Below, one piece after another: positions 1 through 11,317 of a DNA stretch of 64,000 nt. Source of the DNA: Lasiosphaeria ovina. Lineage: Eukaryota; Ascomycota; Sordariomycetes; Sordariales; Lasiosphaeriaceae. The stretch's first letter is position 1. Every line of letters starts with the position of its first letter. The position numbers and the translations under genes were made by a program. The stretch spans positions 7,316,001 to 7,380,000 of the forward strand of contig JAULSN010000001.1 of the NCBI GenBank assembly GCA_033439765.1, written 5' to 3'. The notes under the pieces are model-generated. The model was not told where the DNA came from. It saw nothing but the letters and a program-made list of their open reading frames with translations, and did not search any database.

Positions 1-10
1 CGACATTTAG

Positions 11-654
11 GGCAAACCCCTCTTCGAGGTTAAGTGGGAGGGGTATGAGAAGAAGTCAGATCGGACGTGGGAGCCCGAGGAAAACCTCGCGTAAGATGAA
101 TTTCAGTCTCTCCTACCACTTTCCTTGCTAACCAACTTGGACTTACAGGGATAGCGCGTCTCTAGCCCTCGAGGAGTATTTTCGAAGTGTCGGAGGCCGC
201 GACAAGCTCTTTGAGAGCACGGCGAATTCACTGAAGGGCAAAAAGCGCGGAAGACAATCCACAGGAACGCCTGCCGCGACTGGGAAGCGGTCAAGGAAGA
301 ACGGAGAACACCCTGCGGACGAAGACACACCTCTGACCGCGAAGAGCGTACAATGGAAACCCCCAGCAGGAAGCTGGGAGGACCACATCGCGCAACTGGA
401 TGCCTGCGAAGACGAGGACACGCACAAGCTGATGGTCTACCTGACCTGGAAGAACGGACACAAGACGCAGCACGAGACGAGCGTAATCTATAACCGGTGC
501 CCCCAGAAGGTATATTTCCATATTAGCATTCTGCCCCGCCCCTGCACGCGGAAACTCACTAACATACTCTCAGATGTTACAATTCTACGAACGCCACGTA
601 CGAATCATTAAGAGAGATGATCCAGACGTAGAGCCGGCGGGGACACCGGTCTGA
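11..654 (+). CDS. hpo: HP1-type heterochromatin protein, 3' part (5' end outside window)
   Basis: Heterochromatin protein 1 reads methylated H3K9 through its chromodomain and dimerises through a chromoshadow domain; it acts in nuclear heterochromatin silencing. Seen here: the end of an intron (TAG at 8-10), then exons 11-90, 149-509 and 574-654 with GT..AG introns between them. The first exon encodes the back half of a chromodomain (LFEVKWEGYEKKSDRTWEPE). The second carries a basic, low-complexity hinge (KGKKRGRQ, GKRSRKNG) and then a chromoshadow domain beginning GSWEDHIAQLDACE and ending MLQFYERHVRIIKRDD across the last intron. The stop TGA is at 652-654. The hpo symbol is that of the Neurospora orthologue, assigned on domain order only. 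The N-terminus and the aromatic-cage residues of the first chromodomain half lie upstream of the window. A chromodomain-only protein is unlikely, because both domain types are present. Confidence 0.85.
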
Positions 655-1925
655 GTTCCGGGACGGCCTGTAGACAGAATACCTTGAAATTAGCGCCGGG
701 CTCCATGTCTTCGTATAACATTACTTCCATATCTACGTTGCTACACTTACAAGGCGTTTTGAGCCCGGATGCTACGGCTCACTCTTCTCTCGAGCTTGCT
801 CTCCACTGGGACAAAATGCTTTTTTTCGGGTCCTTCGCGCCATTTTTCAGACGAACGGGCCTGTATAATCATTTTCTTCACTGTGATTTTTACGAATTGT
901 CTTCCTTGAGCGTGGTTATGGATGGGGTTCTGGGGCGTGGGTGACATATCTGGGAGGGCGGAACAGGTGCGCCAAATGTACCGTACCGATAGCCGGTTTA
1001 GCACATTCTCCGGCTCAATGCTTGCGGTATGGAATACTCGATGGATTAAAAACTGCAATGGATATATCAGAATGCCACCGCGTTGCCATTGGAACATCTC
1101 GAACGTGGCGTAAAAAACCGTATAATAATTATTTTCCTCTCTGACAGTAAATCCAGGAATTGAGGTGCGGGATTGAAGTTTTGAACCCCTGCATCATCCA
1201 CGAGGTTGGGTGCTAAAAGTGGTCCGTGAGCGCCCTGCAGCGAAGCTAGGTTGGCGGCGGGAACTGCGCTAGGGCCGGCGCTAGGCCCCTGGTGTGGAGC
1301 TGCGTACTGCTGCCAGCCTTCTTTTTTATTGACTTTGGCAACCAGGTGGCGGGGCAACCACGTATTTGATCGGGTTGCGCCTTGCTTCTGCGCGCAGTCC
1401 ATCCCAACTCTTCTCTCCCTCTCTGTCTGTTTGCATTCCACAACGCTTTGTTGTATCCAGACACTTTACAAAATTTACTCAAGCTCCAGCTCAAGCTCTC
1501 AAGAAGCTCCATTCAACTAGCGCCGAGTCAGATAGCTTGCAGCCACGGACAAGAGCTCAGCTCAAGAATCAGTCAATCAGCTTCCAGCAACCCCGCAACA
1601 CCACCGCCAACGCTGCCAATTCGTGAGTCCTTTTTTCCCTCTTCTCGCTGCTTCAGAGACAGAGCTCGAACAACTCCTAGCATAGCACAAACAAGGCCCT
1701 GTTGTCTAACAACCAACCCAGCTGCATTCATCTCAAGAAAAACACACAATCACCGTTCCAGCAATCATTTATCCCGCATCTTCTACTTACAAACTTGCGC
1801 TTCGTTTGGTCGGAAGACGAGAGAGAAGAAAAGTGAATCCAACGCCACGCACACAAAATACATTCCATCCGCGCACCAATCCTTCACACATCTCCTCTTG
1901 AGCATCGCACAAAAAGTCAGCCAAG
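655..1925. other. intergenic spacer and leader of the small membrane protein gene
   Basis: No conserved reading frame was found. The right half is pyrimidine-rich on the + strand (for example the CT tract near 1411-1434) and probably contains the promoter and a long leader of the gene starting at 1926. A GTGAGT at 1623 and an acceptor-like CCAG near 1720 could bound an intron in the leader, but this is inference. Confidence 0.4.
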
Positions 1926-2090
1926 ATGAAGGAAAACGACGTCATCGCCGTCATTGTCATCATCCTGTTCATCCTTCTCGCCGCCATCGCCTTCGGCATC
2001 TACCACCTCGTCAGCGTAGCAAGGCGGAACATGCGCGGCACCGTCACGGCGTCCTCGGAGAGCAGCAGCGACCTGGACGATGACCGCTAG
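1926..2090 (+). CDS. 54-residue single-pass membrane protein, unknown function
   Basis: I do not recognise the family. The frame runs from ATG at 1926 to TAG at 2088-2090. It encodes a short acidic/basic N-terminus (MKEND), one clean hydrophobic helix at about residues 6-27 (runs of I, V, L, A with a closing AFGIYHLV), a basic patch (ARRNMRG), and a Ser/Asp-rich tail (SSESSSDLDDDR). The positive-inside rule would put the C-terminus in the cytosol; the Ser-Asp tail looks like a casein-kinase-2 type substrate. Codons end strongly in C or G, like the other real genes of the window. The ATG follows CCAAG after a long pyrimidine-rich leader, as is usual for expressed fungal genes. Size and layout resemble small organelle-membrane or transporter-associated subunits, but no role can be assigned. 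Confidence rests on codon bias and the clean topology. Confidence 0.6.
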   Translation: MKENDVIAVIVIILFILLAAIAFGIYHLVSVARRNMRGTVTASSESSSDLDDDR

Positions 2091-5000
2091 TCTTTGCGCT
2101 GTGTTCTCGCTGCTCTTTGCTGCTGCTGTGGACAAATTTCCATCGTTCTACGGCAACGGCAACAATAAAAAAAGGGGACAGAAAAGGCTGGCAGGAGATG
2201 TGGGCAATTAATTCCTGCTCCGTTTGGGGCGTGGTCATTGCCCGTGTCTTTTGTCTCTTTCTGAAAGCTCTCCATCGTTCGCCCCTAAGCTTTTCTCTTG
2301 GGGCAGGGGGGCAACCAGGGGATGTGCGTTGCCGCGGCAACCGAGACACGATCCCCTATATTCTCTCTCTCTGCTGGGCCGCCGACAAGCGGGGAACAGA
2401 GGATTGCCACTCGGATAAATGTGTCTTCTCTCCCTCGGCTCGACATCGTGATGGGAGAAATTGCATCAACCGTCTTTCCTACCTGGGCGAGACAAAAAGG
2501 GGGGGCCAGTGCAGCCCCCAGGGGGCTTTTCCGGCTGAAGGAGATACCAGTCCAAGTGGGCCTTCTCCCCTCTTCTTGCCCCCAATTCCTCTCCTCCCCC
2601 TGAGCACCACCAGGGATCGAACGGCCATACGGATGGATGCCGGCCGACCGACCGGCCTAACGACCTATTTTTATTGTCTGCGACGGACGGACACGACCGG
2701 CACGAGACAAAAATGCTGCGGATCTAATGACGACAGGGTTACGGGATATTTCCTTGTCTTTTTGGGCTGATTCCAAGAGTATGGAGGGCATCATTGCATA
2801 TCATCATGGCGACGGCGACGGCAAAGCTCAGCGCACCACAGCACAGCACAGCTTGGTCGACAAATATCTCGGGATTCTTGCTACTTTTGTCTATTATCTC
2901 TTTTCGGACACGGGTTGGCTTTGTGTTTGTGCTTGTCTTTTTTTTTTGGCGTTTTAATTTCACTTTTGGCATCTGGCAATAGCCGAATATGGGAAGCATT
3001 TTTCTGGATACAGATCATGAGGGAGGGAAAAGAGTTTGCTGGCGAGCAGAGCTGGGCTGTATGAGAGCCAGGGACAAAGGGACAGCAGTATTTAGCTGGC
3101 TGATGTATGTATGTATGTAGGCATGTGTATACGCATGTGCAGGTTTAGATAGATGGTTGTAGGCATTGTTGAGACTCTATGAGATACCATGACCTCCATA
3201 TCCACGTCGATTTGGATTTGAAGAAGGGATTTGAATGAAAGGATATCAAACAACAATACTCTGTTATCGTCCCTCTATATTCATGCAGAATTCCAATTCT
3301 AGTGCAACCTGGAACTGCCAAGTGGGCAACGCTGGAGCGTGTCATGATGACAGAGCAGGTAAAGGCTCTTGGTGTCTCGACCAATATATCCGTATCTCTC
3401 TGTCCGACACGGTATCCAACCGCTTTAGTTTTCACTCGTCTGAGGCTTCGATTGCTGTCTCATTCGCAGCCACTCGAACCAGGTTTAACGTCAGGCTTGA
3501 TTAGGTCGTGGAACAGCAGCACACAGCCCGCCCCGGTCCAACCTACGTCGAATGACGAGGCACGTGGGTGCACGGCAGCTTTGTGAAACAGGTACCTCCA
3601 TCGTCATGCGCAACGAGCGGCAAATGCTGATTGAACATGATCCAATTGAGCGGTTTCAGGGTCTTGTCGGTCCTACACAATTCGTGTATTCCGTAGTCGG
3701 TCCGCCTTTACCGTTTGCCTCGGCTATGCGGTTTAACACCATTAAACTGATTACAGCTTGGCTTTTGTCTAGGCTTTTATCAGATTGAGAACAAAAAAGG
3801 ACCCCTCTCCATTACTTTTCGCCCCCATATTCTCGTTCTGGTTTTAGGTAAATTCGTAGAGCCCTCAGTAAACAAACAAGGACTCCTGCAGACAGCCGTG
3901 ATTCAATTGATTTGAGGGATGAGGGGTTTCTTTGTGGCTCTTAATCTGTACCTCAAGGTACCCCCAAATCAGGGGTCCTCGCGGAATGCCGAGTTTTGAT
4001 GCCAGTGACTCAGTGGTGCAGCCAACAGGCTCCGACATCCCTTACCTCTACTGTGTAGGTATCTGCACACCATTTTTTCTCCGTCTAGAAACAATCGGGC
4101 AGACGCTGTTTTGTTTGGCGCAATCCATGCAGCTGCTGACGGATGCGGGCGTCAGCGGCCGTTTTCCTGCGCCTCTTCTGCTTCTGCTTCTCACTAGTGC
4201 GCTATTCCGCGCCCCCTCCGCATCACAGAATCGCAATTGCATATGCGCGATCTACTCATTCTCATGTAGCTGCCCCGCTTGCAAGGCTTCGCCAAGCGTC
4301 TGAGCAGTTGCGCGACCTCTCGAATTGCCTCTGAATGGACATTTTGGGGGTGCGCTGGACGTCGAGAGGCATCAGTTCAAGAGCAACTGAGGTGCCCGAG
4401 TCAGAGTGAGCGTTTCAAGATCTTCACAAGGGCCCATGTACAGGAAACAAACGAATGGAAATACGGAAAACCATTTCGACTATCAACCAGGATGACACAG
4501 ACATCAATGATGGAGAACAAGACAGCCGGCTTCGATCTGATTGAGACCTCTGCCCAACCCGAACCCCCACGGGTAAGCGGTTGCACTGCAGAAAGCCTTG
4601 GGCCTACGGTCACGCTCGAAACCACCACTCCATTGCCTTCTTGGACGGTGTCGGAGAGTGCCGTGGCTGCGGCGCGAGCAGGTCGTTTTCCGCGTGGGCG
4701 GGCTATGGGTATGTACACAGCCTGGTAGCTACGGTAGCGTAGCTCCCTACAGTACGATCTCCAGCGATTTAAAGACAAGCGGGGTGGAGGGGGGCGATGA
4801 CTCTCCGCTTCTCCATGACTGGACCGGCTGGCTTTGATTGCGAATCCTCGTCGAACACTCGACAAGTGCCCCTCCCCCCGTTAATTGCGCGAGCTTAAGT
4901 GGGTTGGCTCCATTGAATTGCGTCTTTTAGTCTCGACCTTTTGCCCCGCGAGCCCCGACAGCGGCAATCGTGATCCATGGATCCAGTGGCAGCCAGTGTC

Positions 5001-5570
5001 TAGGCCCAGCCAACATTCTGTCCGTCTTTGAAACCTGGCCCCGCGTTGGTTTACCTTCCATTCCTTACTTCGTATTAAAACTGCAAAGAGCCCGCTCCTG
5101 CTCCGTACCCTCCTCCTGCCTTCGAGCCTACCCTCTATCCACCAAAGGCAGAACTTGCCCGGCCGATCAGTCATCGACAGCCTCCGACCCTCTCCGCCTC
5201 TCGGTTACCTATCCGCGTCGAGACATTTGTGTTCTGGAAGACGCACGGCCGTTGCAGCAACAGCGTCATCGAGCGGCGATCTCTTTGCTCTTGCTCAGTC
5301 GACAAGTTGCGCCTCTTATAAGCCTTAAAGCCAACCCTGCAGGCAAACCATTGCGCGCCTTACCCAAGCGTTCGGTTCCCCGCCCCCGACCGACCAACCG
5401 AATTGCCCCGCATCCCTCGGCTGGCAGCGAGACCGAAGCTGTCCAACCGGCCCCCGCCTGCGTCATCCCCAGTGCAGTGCAGCGCATCGCATCGCATCGC
5501 ATCGGATCGGATCGCGCCTCCGTCGCGACAACTTGCGGCCACGAGCTCGTCCGCTCGCCCGCACGCCGCA
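2091..5570. other. intergenic spacer, 3.5 kb, no gene seen
   Basis: Contains the 3' flank of the small membrane protein gene, an (ATGT)n tract at about 3103-3120, and the promoter and leader of the NMN adenylyltransferase gene. Several frames stay open by chance, but none shows domain similarity or consistent codon bias. A run of GCATC/GGATC pentamers lies at about 5483-5518 in the leader of the next gene. Confidence 0.5.
5483..5518 (+). repeat. GCATC/GGATC pentamer repeat in leader
   Basis: About four GCATC units are followed by two GGATC units, directly upstream (about 50 bp) of the NMN adenylyltransferase start codon. Seen directly. Any effect on translation or transcription is unknown. 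Confidence 0.7.
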
Positions 5571-7051
5571 ATGAGCTCCCAACCCCCGAACCCGACCGCA
5601 CCTGCGTCCGCGCCTGCGTCCGCGCCTGCGTCTACCGCTGCGTCTTCGCAGGCCACCCCTCCCGAGCCGTTCCCGTCTGGCGCCACGCTGGTGCCGTACA
5701 ACTTCCCGACGCAAAAGCTCAAGCTTCGGCAAACCCAGCAGGACAAGACGCCTCTGGTCCTGGTTGCTTGCGGCTCCTTCTCCCGTGAGTCCCAGCGTCT
5801 GAGCCGTCCCCTTCTCGCGGAGTTTGGTCCCACTAACGTTTTCTGGTCTGCCCAAAAAGCCATTACATACCTCCACCTGCGCATGTTCGAGATGGCCTCG
5901 GACTTTGTTCGGTTTAACACGGAATTCGAAGTGTGCAGTGGATATCTCTCGCCGGTAGGTTCTCCAAGAGCGAAAAAAAAAAAAAAAAAAAAAGACGCGG
6001 AATTCGAATAGGGGGACGAGGGAGGAGTGCGGGTGGGCCAGTCCAGTTTCTAACGGTGGCTCGATTTAAAAGGTCAGCGATGCGTACAAAAAGGTCGGAC
6101 TTGCGCCCGGCCACCACCGAGTCAACATGTGCTCCAGAGCCGTCGAGCAGTCGTCTTGGCTCATGGTCGATCCGTTCGAGACGGTGAAGGCGAACCAAGA
6201 CGGCGAGCCCGAGTACGTGCCAACCGCCAAGGTGCTCCGGCACTTCGACTACGAGATCAATACGGTGCTTGGCGGTATCGAGGCGCCGGACGGGACCAGG
6301 AAGAAGGCCAGGATTGCTCTTCTCGCAGGTATGATTTGCCGCTGCCCACCTGGAGCTGGCAACAAATGGTGTTGTCACCGTTGCCAAGCCTGCCGGCTTC
6401 TGGCTTCACGAGCTACTGCTAACATTGAGTTCTTCTAGGTGCTGATCTGGTCATGTCAATGGGTAAGGTCACAGAAAACCTAGGAGTCCAGCGGTCACAC
6501 ATACTAACTGTGAGACAGGGGAACCTGGGCTCTGGTCACCGGCGGATTTGCAAGTGATATTGGGCTCATTCGGTGCCTTTATTATCGAACGGTCGGGAAC
6601 CGACATTGACGAAGCTCTGGGGTCGCTCAGGCAATACGAGAGCAACATCTGGGTCATCAGCCAAGTCATACAAAATGATATCAGGTTCGCACACCCGTTT
6701 TCGGAGGTGGTAGGATATCGCTGACTCGGCAAACAGCTCCACCAAAGTCCGGCTCTTCCTGAAGAAAGATCTCAGTGTCCGGTCAGTAGCCTCCTGAACA
6801 GAATGTGTTACCAGACGGGGTGTGCTGACTTGCTTCTAGCTACTTAATTCCAGATCCGGTCGTAGAGGTATGTTTCCGTCCCCCCAGTAATTTGCTCTCG
6901 GAACGTACACGTCAAGTGCTTACTGGTTATCCGCACGCAGTACATTGAGGAGAACCACCTGTTCCACAACGAGCCAAACAAGGGAGGGAGAATGTCACCG
7001 GCGGCTGATGCGAATCCCGGGCCCTCGGCTTCGCAGCTAACCAAACGCTGA
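5571..7051 (+). CDS. NMA1: nicotinamide mononucleotide adenylyltransferase (NMNAT)
   Basis: Joins NMN (or NaMN) and ATP to make NAD+ (or NaAD), the last common step of NAD synthesis and salvage. Eight exons give 312 residues: 5571-5784, 5860-5954, 6073-6328, 6439-6462, 6519-6684, 6737-6781, 6840-6867 and 6941-7051; phases close exactly. Family marks seen: the nucleotide-binding GSFSPITYLHLRM (GxFxPxTxxH type), split by intron 1; SGYLSPVSDAYKKVGL; SWLMVDPFE; LLAGADLVMSMGEPGLW across the 24-nt microexon; and the C-terminal ISSTKVR motif, followed by YLIPDPVVEYI. The N-terminus is low complexity, with an Ala-Ser-Pro repeat (ASAPASAPAS) encoded by a minisatellite. Intron 2 carries a run of 21 A residues (5973-5993). 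The length fits eukaryotic cytosolic/nuclear NMNATs. The yeast symbol is used because NMA1 and NMA2 cannot be told apart here. Confidence 0.93.
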
Positions 7052-7938
7052 AGGTCCTCTTTCTTGCCTTTTACAAACTCGGCATCTCTTGTCAGCCACG
7101 GCCTTTTTACGAGAAGAGGATTACACTCGCGAACGACAACCGGACATGGGCCGAGAGGCGAGTGCGCACAGCCAGCATGGAATCTGCATAATAGCGACGG
7201 CCATATACATCCTTTTTTCTTCTTCTGTTGTCACTATTTTTTCTGCTTTTCATCGCTACTACGATTAGAGAGGCGGCAAGCGGATATTCCAGCTTTTTTG
7301 CCCTTTCGGACCGAGGCTTGGCGTTTTAATGGGGTGGGTCGGTTTTCGGGGCTTTTGGGGAAGGGCGGCCATTTTTTTTTTTGCGTAGATTATATTTTTC
7401 TGGGAGGTTCTATATATTTATTTTGTTGTTGTTGTCGTTTTCTTTTGGGTATGAGCGGATGAACAATCTGGCTTTCGCAAGGTGCCTACCTACCTATGTT
7501 GTTTACGGTGCCTGAGATAGACTATGAACTTCTTCTCACTCTCCACTCGGTCGTCGTAATGAGTAGACACGTGGTTGGCTCGTTGGTTGGTTTGGGTGTA
7601 AAGAGTTTGTTACAGATTTAGGATGTAAGGCCGTACGAGGCAACCAGAGGCTGGGTATGAATATCCCATAGCTTGTTAGGGTAAATGTCTACATATGCCT
7701 CACAAGATAAATAACAGCCATTTCAGACCAACAATGAGAGATACGGCTTGGGATGGAAGCATTTTCCAACATAGGGGCTGGTGTTACTAGGTAGCGACAT
7801 TAAGGTTGTGCTGTCCCCCTTCCCCCTTTTCTGTGACATGTTCTCTTTTTCTTTATTTTGTAGTATTTTACTCTTCAATATTTCGCCATCACAAATGCCT
7901 TCTCATATAAAAGACATGCATCCAGCAGTCACATGCAT

Positions 7939-7983
<45 letters not shown>

Positions 7984-8034
7984 CAATATCATAATATCGT
8001 TAACGACGTACGTCCCTCCCCCCCACCCCCAGAC
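7052..8034. other. convergent intergenic region, no gene seen
   Basis: This is the 3' flank shared by the NMNAT gene (+) and the flavin oxidoreductase gene (-). It is T-rich on the + strand after 7200, with a CCTACCTACC word near 7488 and a long CA dinucleotide run at its right end. No coding signal. Confidence 0.5.
7940..7981 (+). repeat. (CA)n microsatellite
   Basis: About 21 CA units without interruption, in the 3' flank of the oxidoreductase gene. Seen directly. Confidence 0.95.
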
Positions 8035-8468
8035 TCAATAGTTGAAACTCTCCGTCACCACCTCCTCCCCGTCCCCAAGCCACGCCAGCACGACGCCCGT
8101 CATCTCCGGGCCCGCGCACACGTAGAATTTCGCCCGAACACCCGCTTTGGCGCCCAGCAGGTCGCTCTGCGCCATCCTCCGGCGCGACACAATCTGCCCC
8201 TCGTCGCCCACAATCTCGCGCAACGCCGCCGCCGCCACCGCATCTTCTTCTTTGTCGCCGCCGGTCACGAACAGCCTCGTCAGCGGCGCCAGCCCGGGCA
8301 GCTGGCGGAACGTGTCGACCGCCAGCCCCAGGTCCGCGGCGCGCAGGCTCCAGAGCAGAGACAGCTGCGGCACGTTACCAGCAGCAGTGGCAGACAGGAG
8401 GAGCAGCCCCGGGGCCTGTGCCAGCAGCGGCGTGATGCCGACGCCGCCGGCCACGAAGACGGCTTTCT

Positions 8469-8502
<34 letters not shown>

Positions 8503-10134
8503 GCCGCTGCTGATGCGGAAGCCCTCGCCGCCGCCGAAGCCGACGACGGGGATCTCGAGCGGCGCCGCTGCCCGTAACTGGTGGGTCCACAGCAGGCGCG
8601 TGGCGGGGCCGTGGCGGCGGGCCGTGATCTGTAGCTCGGTGCCTTGTGGGTTGTTGCTGGCAGTGCCTTCTTCATTTTGTGGGGGCGTGTTGGACACGGT
8701 AAACGTGCGCACAAAGTCGTCGTTCAGGCTCTGCGGGTCGTCGTTGCGCATGTGCGACCACCCGTGGTCGAGCTCCGCGCCAAAGTCCAGCGTGACGTGC
8801 TGCCCGGGCTGCCACACAGCGGCCGGCTGCTTGGATGTGCCCCCCGAGGATGCGAGCGTGAACGTGAACCGGCTGATGCTGGGCGTGATGACCTCGCGGC
8901 GGACGAGCGTCGCGACTGCGCCCCCCCCCTCTCTAGCTCCGCTTGCAGTGGCACCGGCACCGGCACCGGCACCAGGCAGCGAAGCCGCGAGGCCTCCCTC
9001 GGTGGCCAGGCGGCGGACGGGCGGGTTGTAGGGGCTGGGCTCTTCGGCTTGGGCGCGGAACGGCAGGCCGTCGCGCACGAGGCGGGCCTCGCGCACGGCG
9101 ATCCGGACGACCAGCTTGGTGTGCGGCATCAGCGCGGCGGCCTGCGCGCCGACCAGCAGCTGCGTCTCGCCCGTCAGGTACAGCACGTCCGAGGTGTCGT
9201 AGTCGGGGATGCACACGCCGATGCGCGGGTTCACGTGCAGGTTGCCCAGGCTCTGGTACAGCCGGTTGCCCGAGAACTCGGGGTACGCGATCACGATGCC
9301 GCTGCCGTCTTCTGTGGTTGTCGGGGAGTTGCTGACCACGCGGATGAAGCCCGCCGGCCCGCCGCGGTGGTTCGTGTCCATGGTCGTGCCGTTGGTCGAC
9401 GACAGGAACAGCATGTCGGCTTTTTCGATCAGGGCGAGCGCCTCGGCCGGCAGCGCCGGCGGCGGCGGCGGCGACGACGACGGCGAGGACCATAGTAGCT
9501 GCGGGGCTGGCAGGTGCGGGACGACGTCCTTCTTGTTGATGTACTTGGGGCAGTTGCCGAGGGCCTCCTGGACGAGCATACCGATCTGGGCCTCGCCGAC
9601 GCCGACGCTGCTGCTGCTGCTGCTGCTGCTGCTACTACTGCTGTCACCCCCGCCGTCACCGTCCGCCGGCCGTAGCTCCAGCGAGCCGACCACCATCCTC
9701 CCGGCCAGCTTGACGCGGTCTCTCGTCTCGAGGTCGAAGCTCAGCCCGCTCATCATCTTGCCGCCGTTGGCGGGCCGGACGACCGGCGGTGCCGCGTCCC
9801 CGTCATCAGACACTGCCGCCGTCGCCACGCTGCCGAGCAGCGCCTGCGCGACGGGATCGTGGGCGCTGTCGACGAGGCTCTGCACGCCGAGGACGTTCTG
9901 CGCCACGGGCCGCGCGAACCCGCGCTCGCCGCCCCACACCGTCGTCCACGGCCGGCCCTGCGCGTCCAGCGTCCCAAGGGCCACGAGCGACGAGATGCTC
10001 ACGCGGTAGCCGTGCGCGGCCGACAGCCCCGCGTTGGTCGGGTTGCCGTGGCTCGACGTCGGCACCTTGAGCAGGCGGTGCATGGCCAGCTCGCCGGGGT
10101 GCCAGCCGTTGGAGTGCTCGTGGAGGGTCGCCAT
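8035..10134 (-). CDS. PNPOx-like flavin protein fused to ferredoxin-reductase-type FAD/NAD module
   Basis: A single exon encodes 699 residues. The N-terminal half looks like two pyridoxamine-phosphate-oxidase-like split-barrel FMN segments: about 20-150 (HRLLKVPTSSHGNP, LGTLDAQGRPWTTVWGGERG) and about 225-350 (ADMLFLSSTNG, GGPAGFIRV, YPEFSGNRLYQSLGNL, LYLTGETQ). The C-terminal part is a ferredoxin-NADP-reductase-like domain: an FAD-binding barrel from about 410 (PGQHVTLDFG, DDFVRTFTVSNTPP) and a nucleotide-binding fold (AVFVAGGVGITPLLAQ, then FYVCAGPEMTGVVLAWL). The architecture suggests a two-flavin electron chain, NAD(P)H to FAD to FMN, but the substrate is unknown. Poly-serine runs come from CTG/GCT repeats at about 8470-8500 and 9608-9640. 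No 2Fe-2S cysteine cluster is visible after the NAD domain, unlike phthalate-dioxygenase-type reductases. The stop TCA complement is at 8035-8037. Confidence 0.85.
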
Positions 10135-11317
10135 GGCTGGATACGAACCGAGGCCGAAGGTAGTCTCGGCTTGAGATGCGGTGGCTACGTATGTGTGTAA
10201 GTGTGAATGTCTTTATGTGTCTGTGAGTGTGAGTGTGAGTCTGTGTCTGTGTCTGTGTCTGTGTCTGTGTGCGAACCGAGGAGCATTATCCCTGTATGTA
10301 TATCTATTGTATATACACGAGGACACGCTGCGTTGAGGCGAGACCTTGATGTTGAAAACAAAGCAGCTCTAGCAAAAGAGAAACGGCACTGCCCAAGGTC
10401 GCCAGCAACTAGGTATATTCCAGCCACGAACCTCTGTCGAAGACACTAGTAGCATCGTGTAATCACTTCGGGCCCCGATTACACATGTCGGGCCAGTTCG
10501 AACGGGCTGCAAGCGTGCCCAAGATGACGAACCGTTCACAAATCAACCTGCCCTTCGGACAAAGACAATGCGTCTAAGCGGTGGTATTACTAAGGAAAGC
10601 TGATTCGCCAAGAGAAGCCAGACACGGCAGTGCGTACTGAGTTGTTGAAAGGGCGCGCTTCGCTTCACCTGCCTCGGCTGCCTTTTCCGTGCTGATGGAG
10701 GAGGGGTCAAATACAAATACTGCCAACCTATGAGAACGGGCGGTGGCTCAGAGCTTCTCCGCGGAAAGCCCATTGCAAGACATGGCTTAGTATGGCGCCA
10801 CTTCAGTGCCTGCCTTGGCCTCTGCAGAAGGAGCCGCGAGGGGAAAGGGGGGCCCAAAACTAACGACATTCTTACTCAGCCCACACATATCAGGGTATTG
10901 TTGATCACAAACCTGCAAACACTCACTCTTTCCATAGCTAAGGTATATAATTCATTTCATCAAGCCGTCAGGATATATACAGAGAGAAGCCCCGTGAACA
11001 TCAACACAAAGAAACCTAGCGGCCATGTAATCAGGCACTAGTAATCCCCCTCTGAAGCCCTTCCTCCACCCGTCCGTTGCATCTATGCATTGCAACCCCT
11101 TAAGATAGAAAAGAAAAGAAAATGCCGCCAGGTAATAGCCAACCCGAGCCGAGGAGGGCGGGCCGCTATACCAAGACATGTATGCTTCAGAATAGGCAGA
11201 CCTATTAATGGTAATATGTCCAGTTCCATTAGATGCGGGCAATCGCCCCGCTCGCTTTCGGCGGGGCCCAAGAAGCGGACCCCGCTGTCACGGGTAGAAA
11301 GGCATGAGTAGAAAGGC
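10135..11317. other. intergenic region: oxidoreductase promoter and KCH1 3' flank
   Basis: No coding frame of note. A GTGAGT/GTGTCT repeat lies at about 10205-10272, just upstream of the oxidoreductase start. The remainder holds the 3' flank of the KCH-family gene. Confidence 0.5.
10205..10272 (+). repeat. (GTGAGT)n and (GTGTCT)n repeat
   Basis: Three GTGAGT-like units run into about five GTCTGT units, 70-140 bp upstream of the oxidoreductase start codon, so it is probably in its promoter or leader. Seen directly. Confidence 0.8.

Noticed and set aside
2600..2680. A tRNA-like B-box (GTTCGATCCC) on the - strand
   Set aside because: The flanking bases do not form a T-stem and no matching acceptor stem or A-box was found.
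4279..4865. Two overlapping open frames of about 150 codons on opposite strands
   Set aside because: They overlap each other, have no motif, no intron signals and no consistent codon bias.
7940..7981. CA run considered as telomere-like or a CRISPR-type repeat
   Set aside because: Simple dinucleotide microsatellite with no spacers and no TTAGGG units.
8147..10009. Long frames on the + strand opposite the oxidoreductase gene
   Set aside because: They are GC-rich antisense shadows of the oxidoreductase coding sequence.
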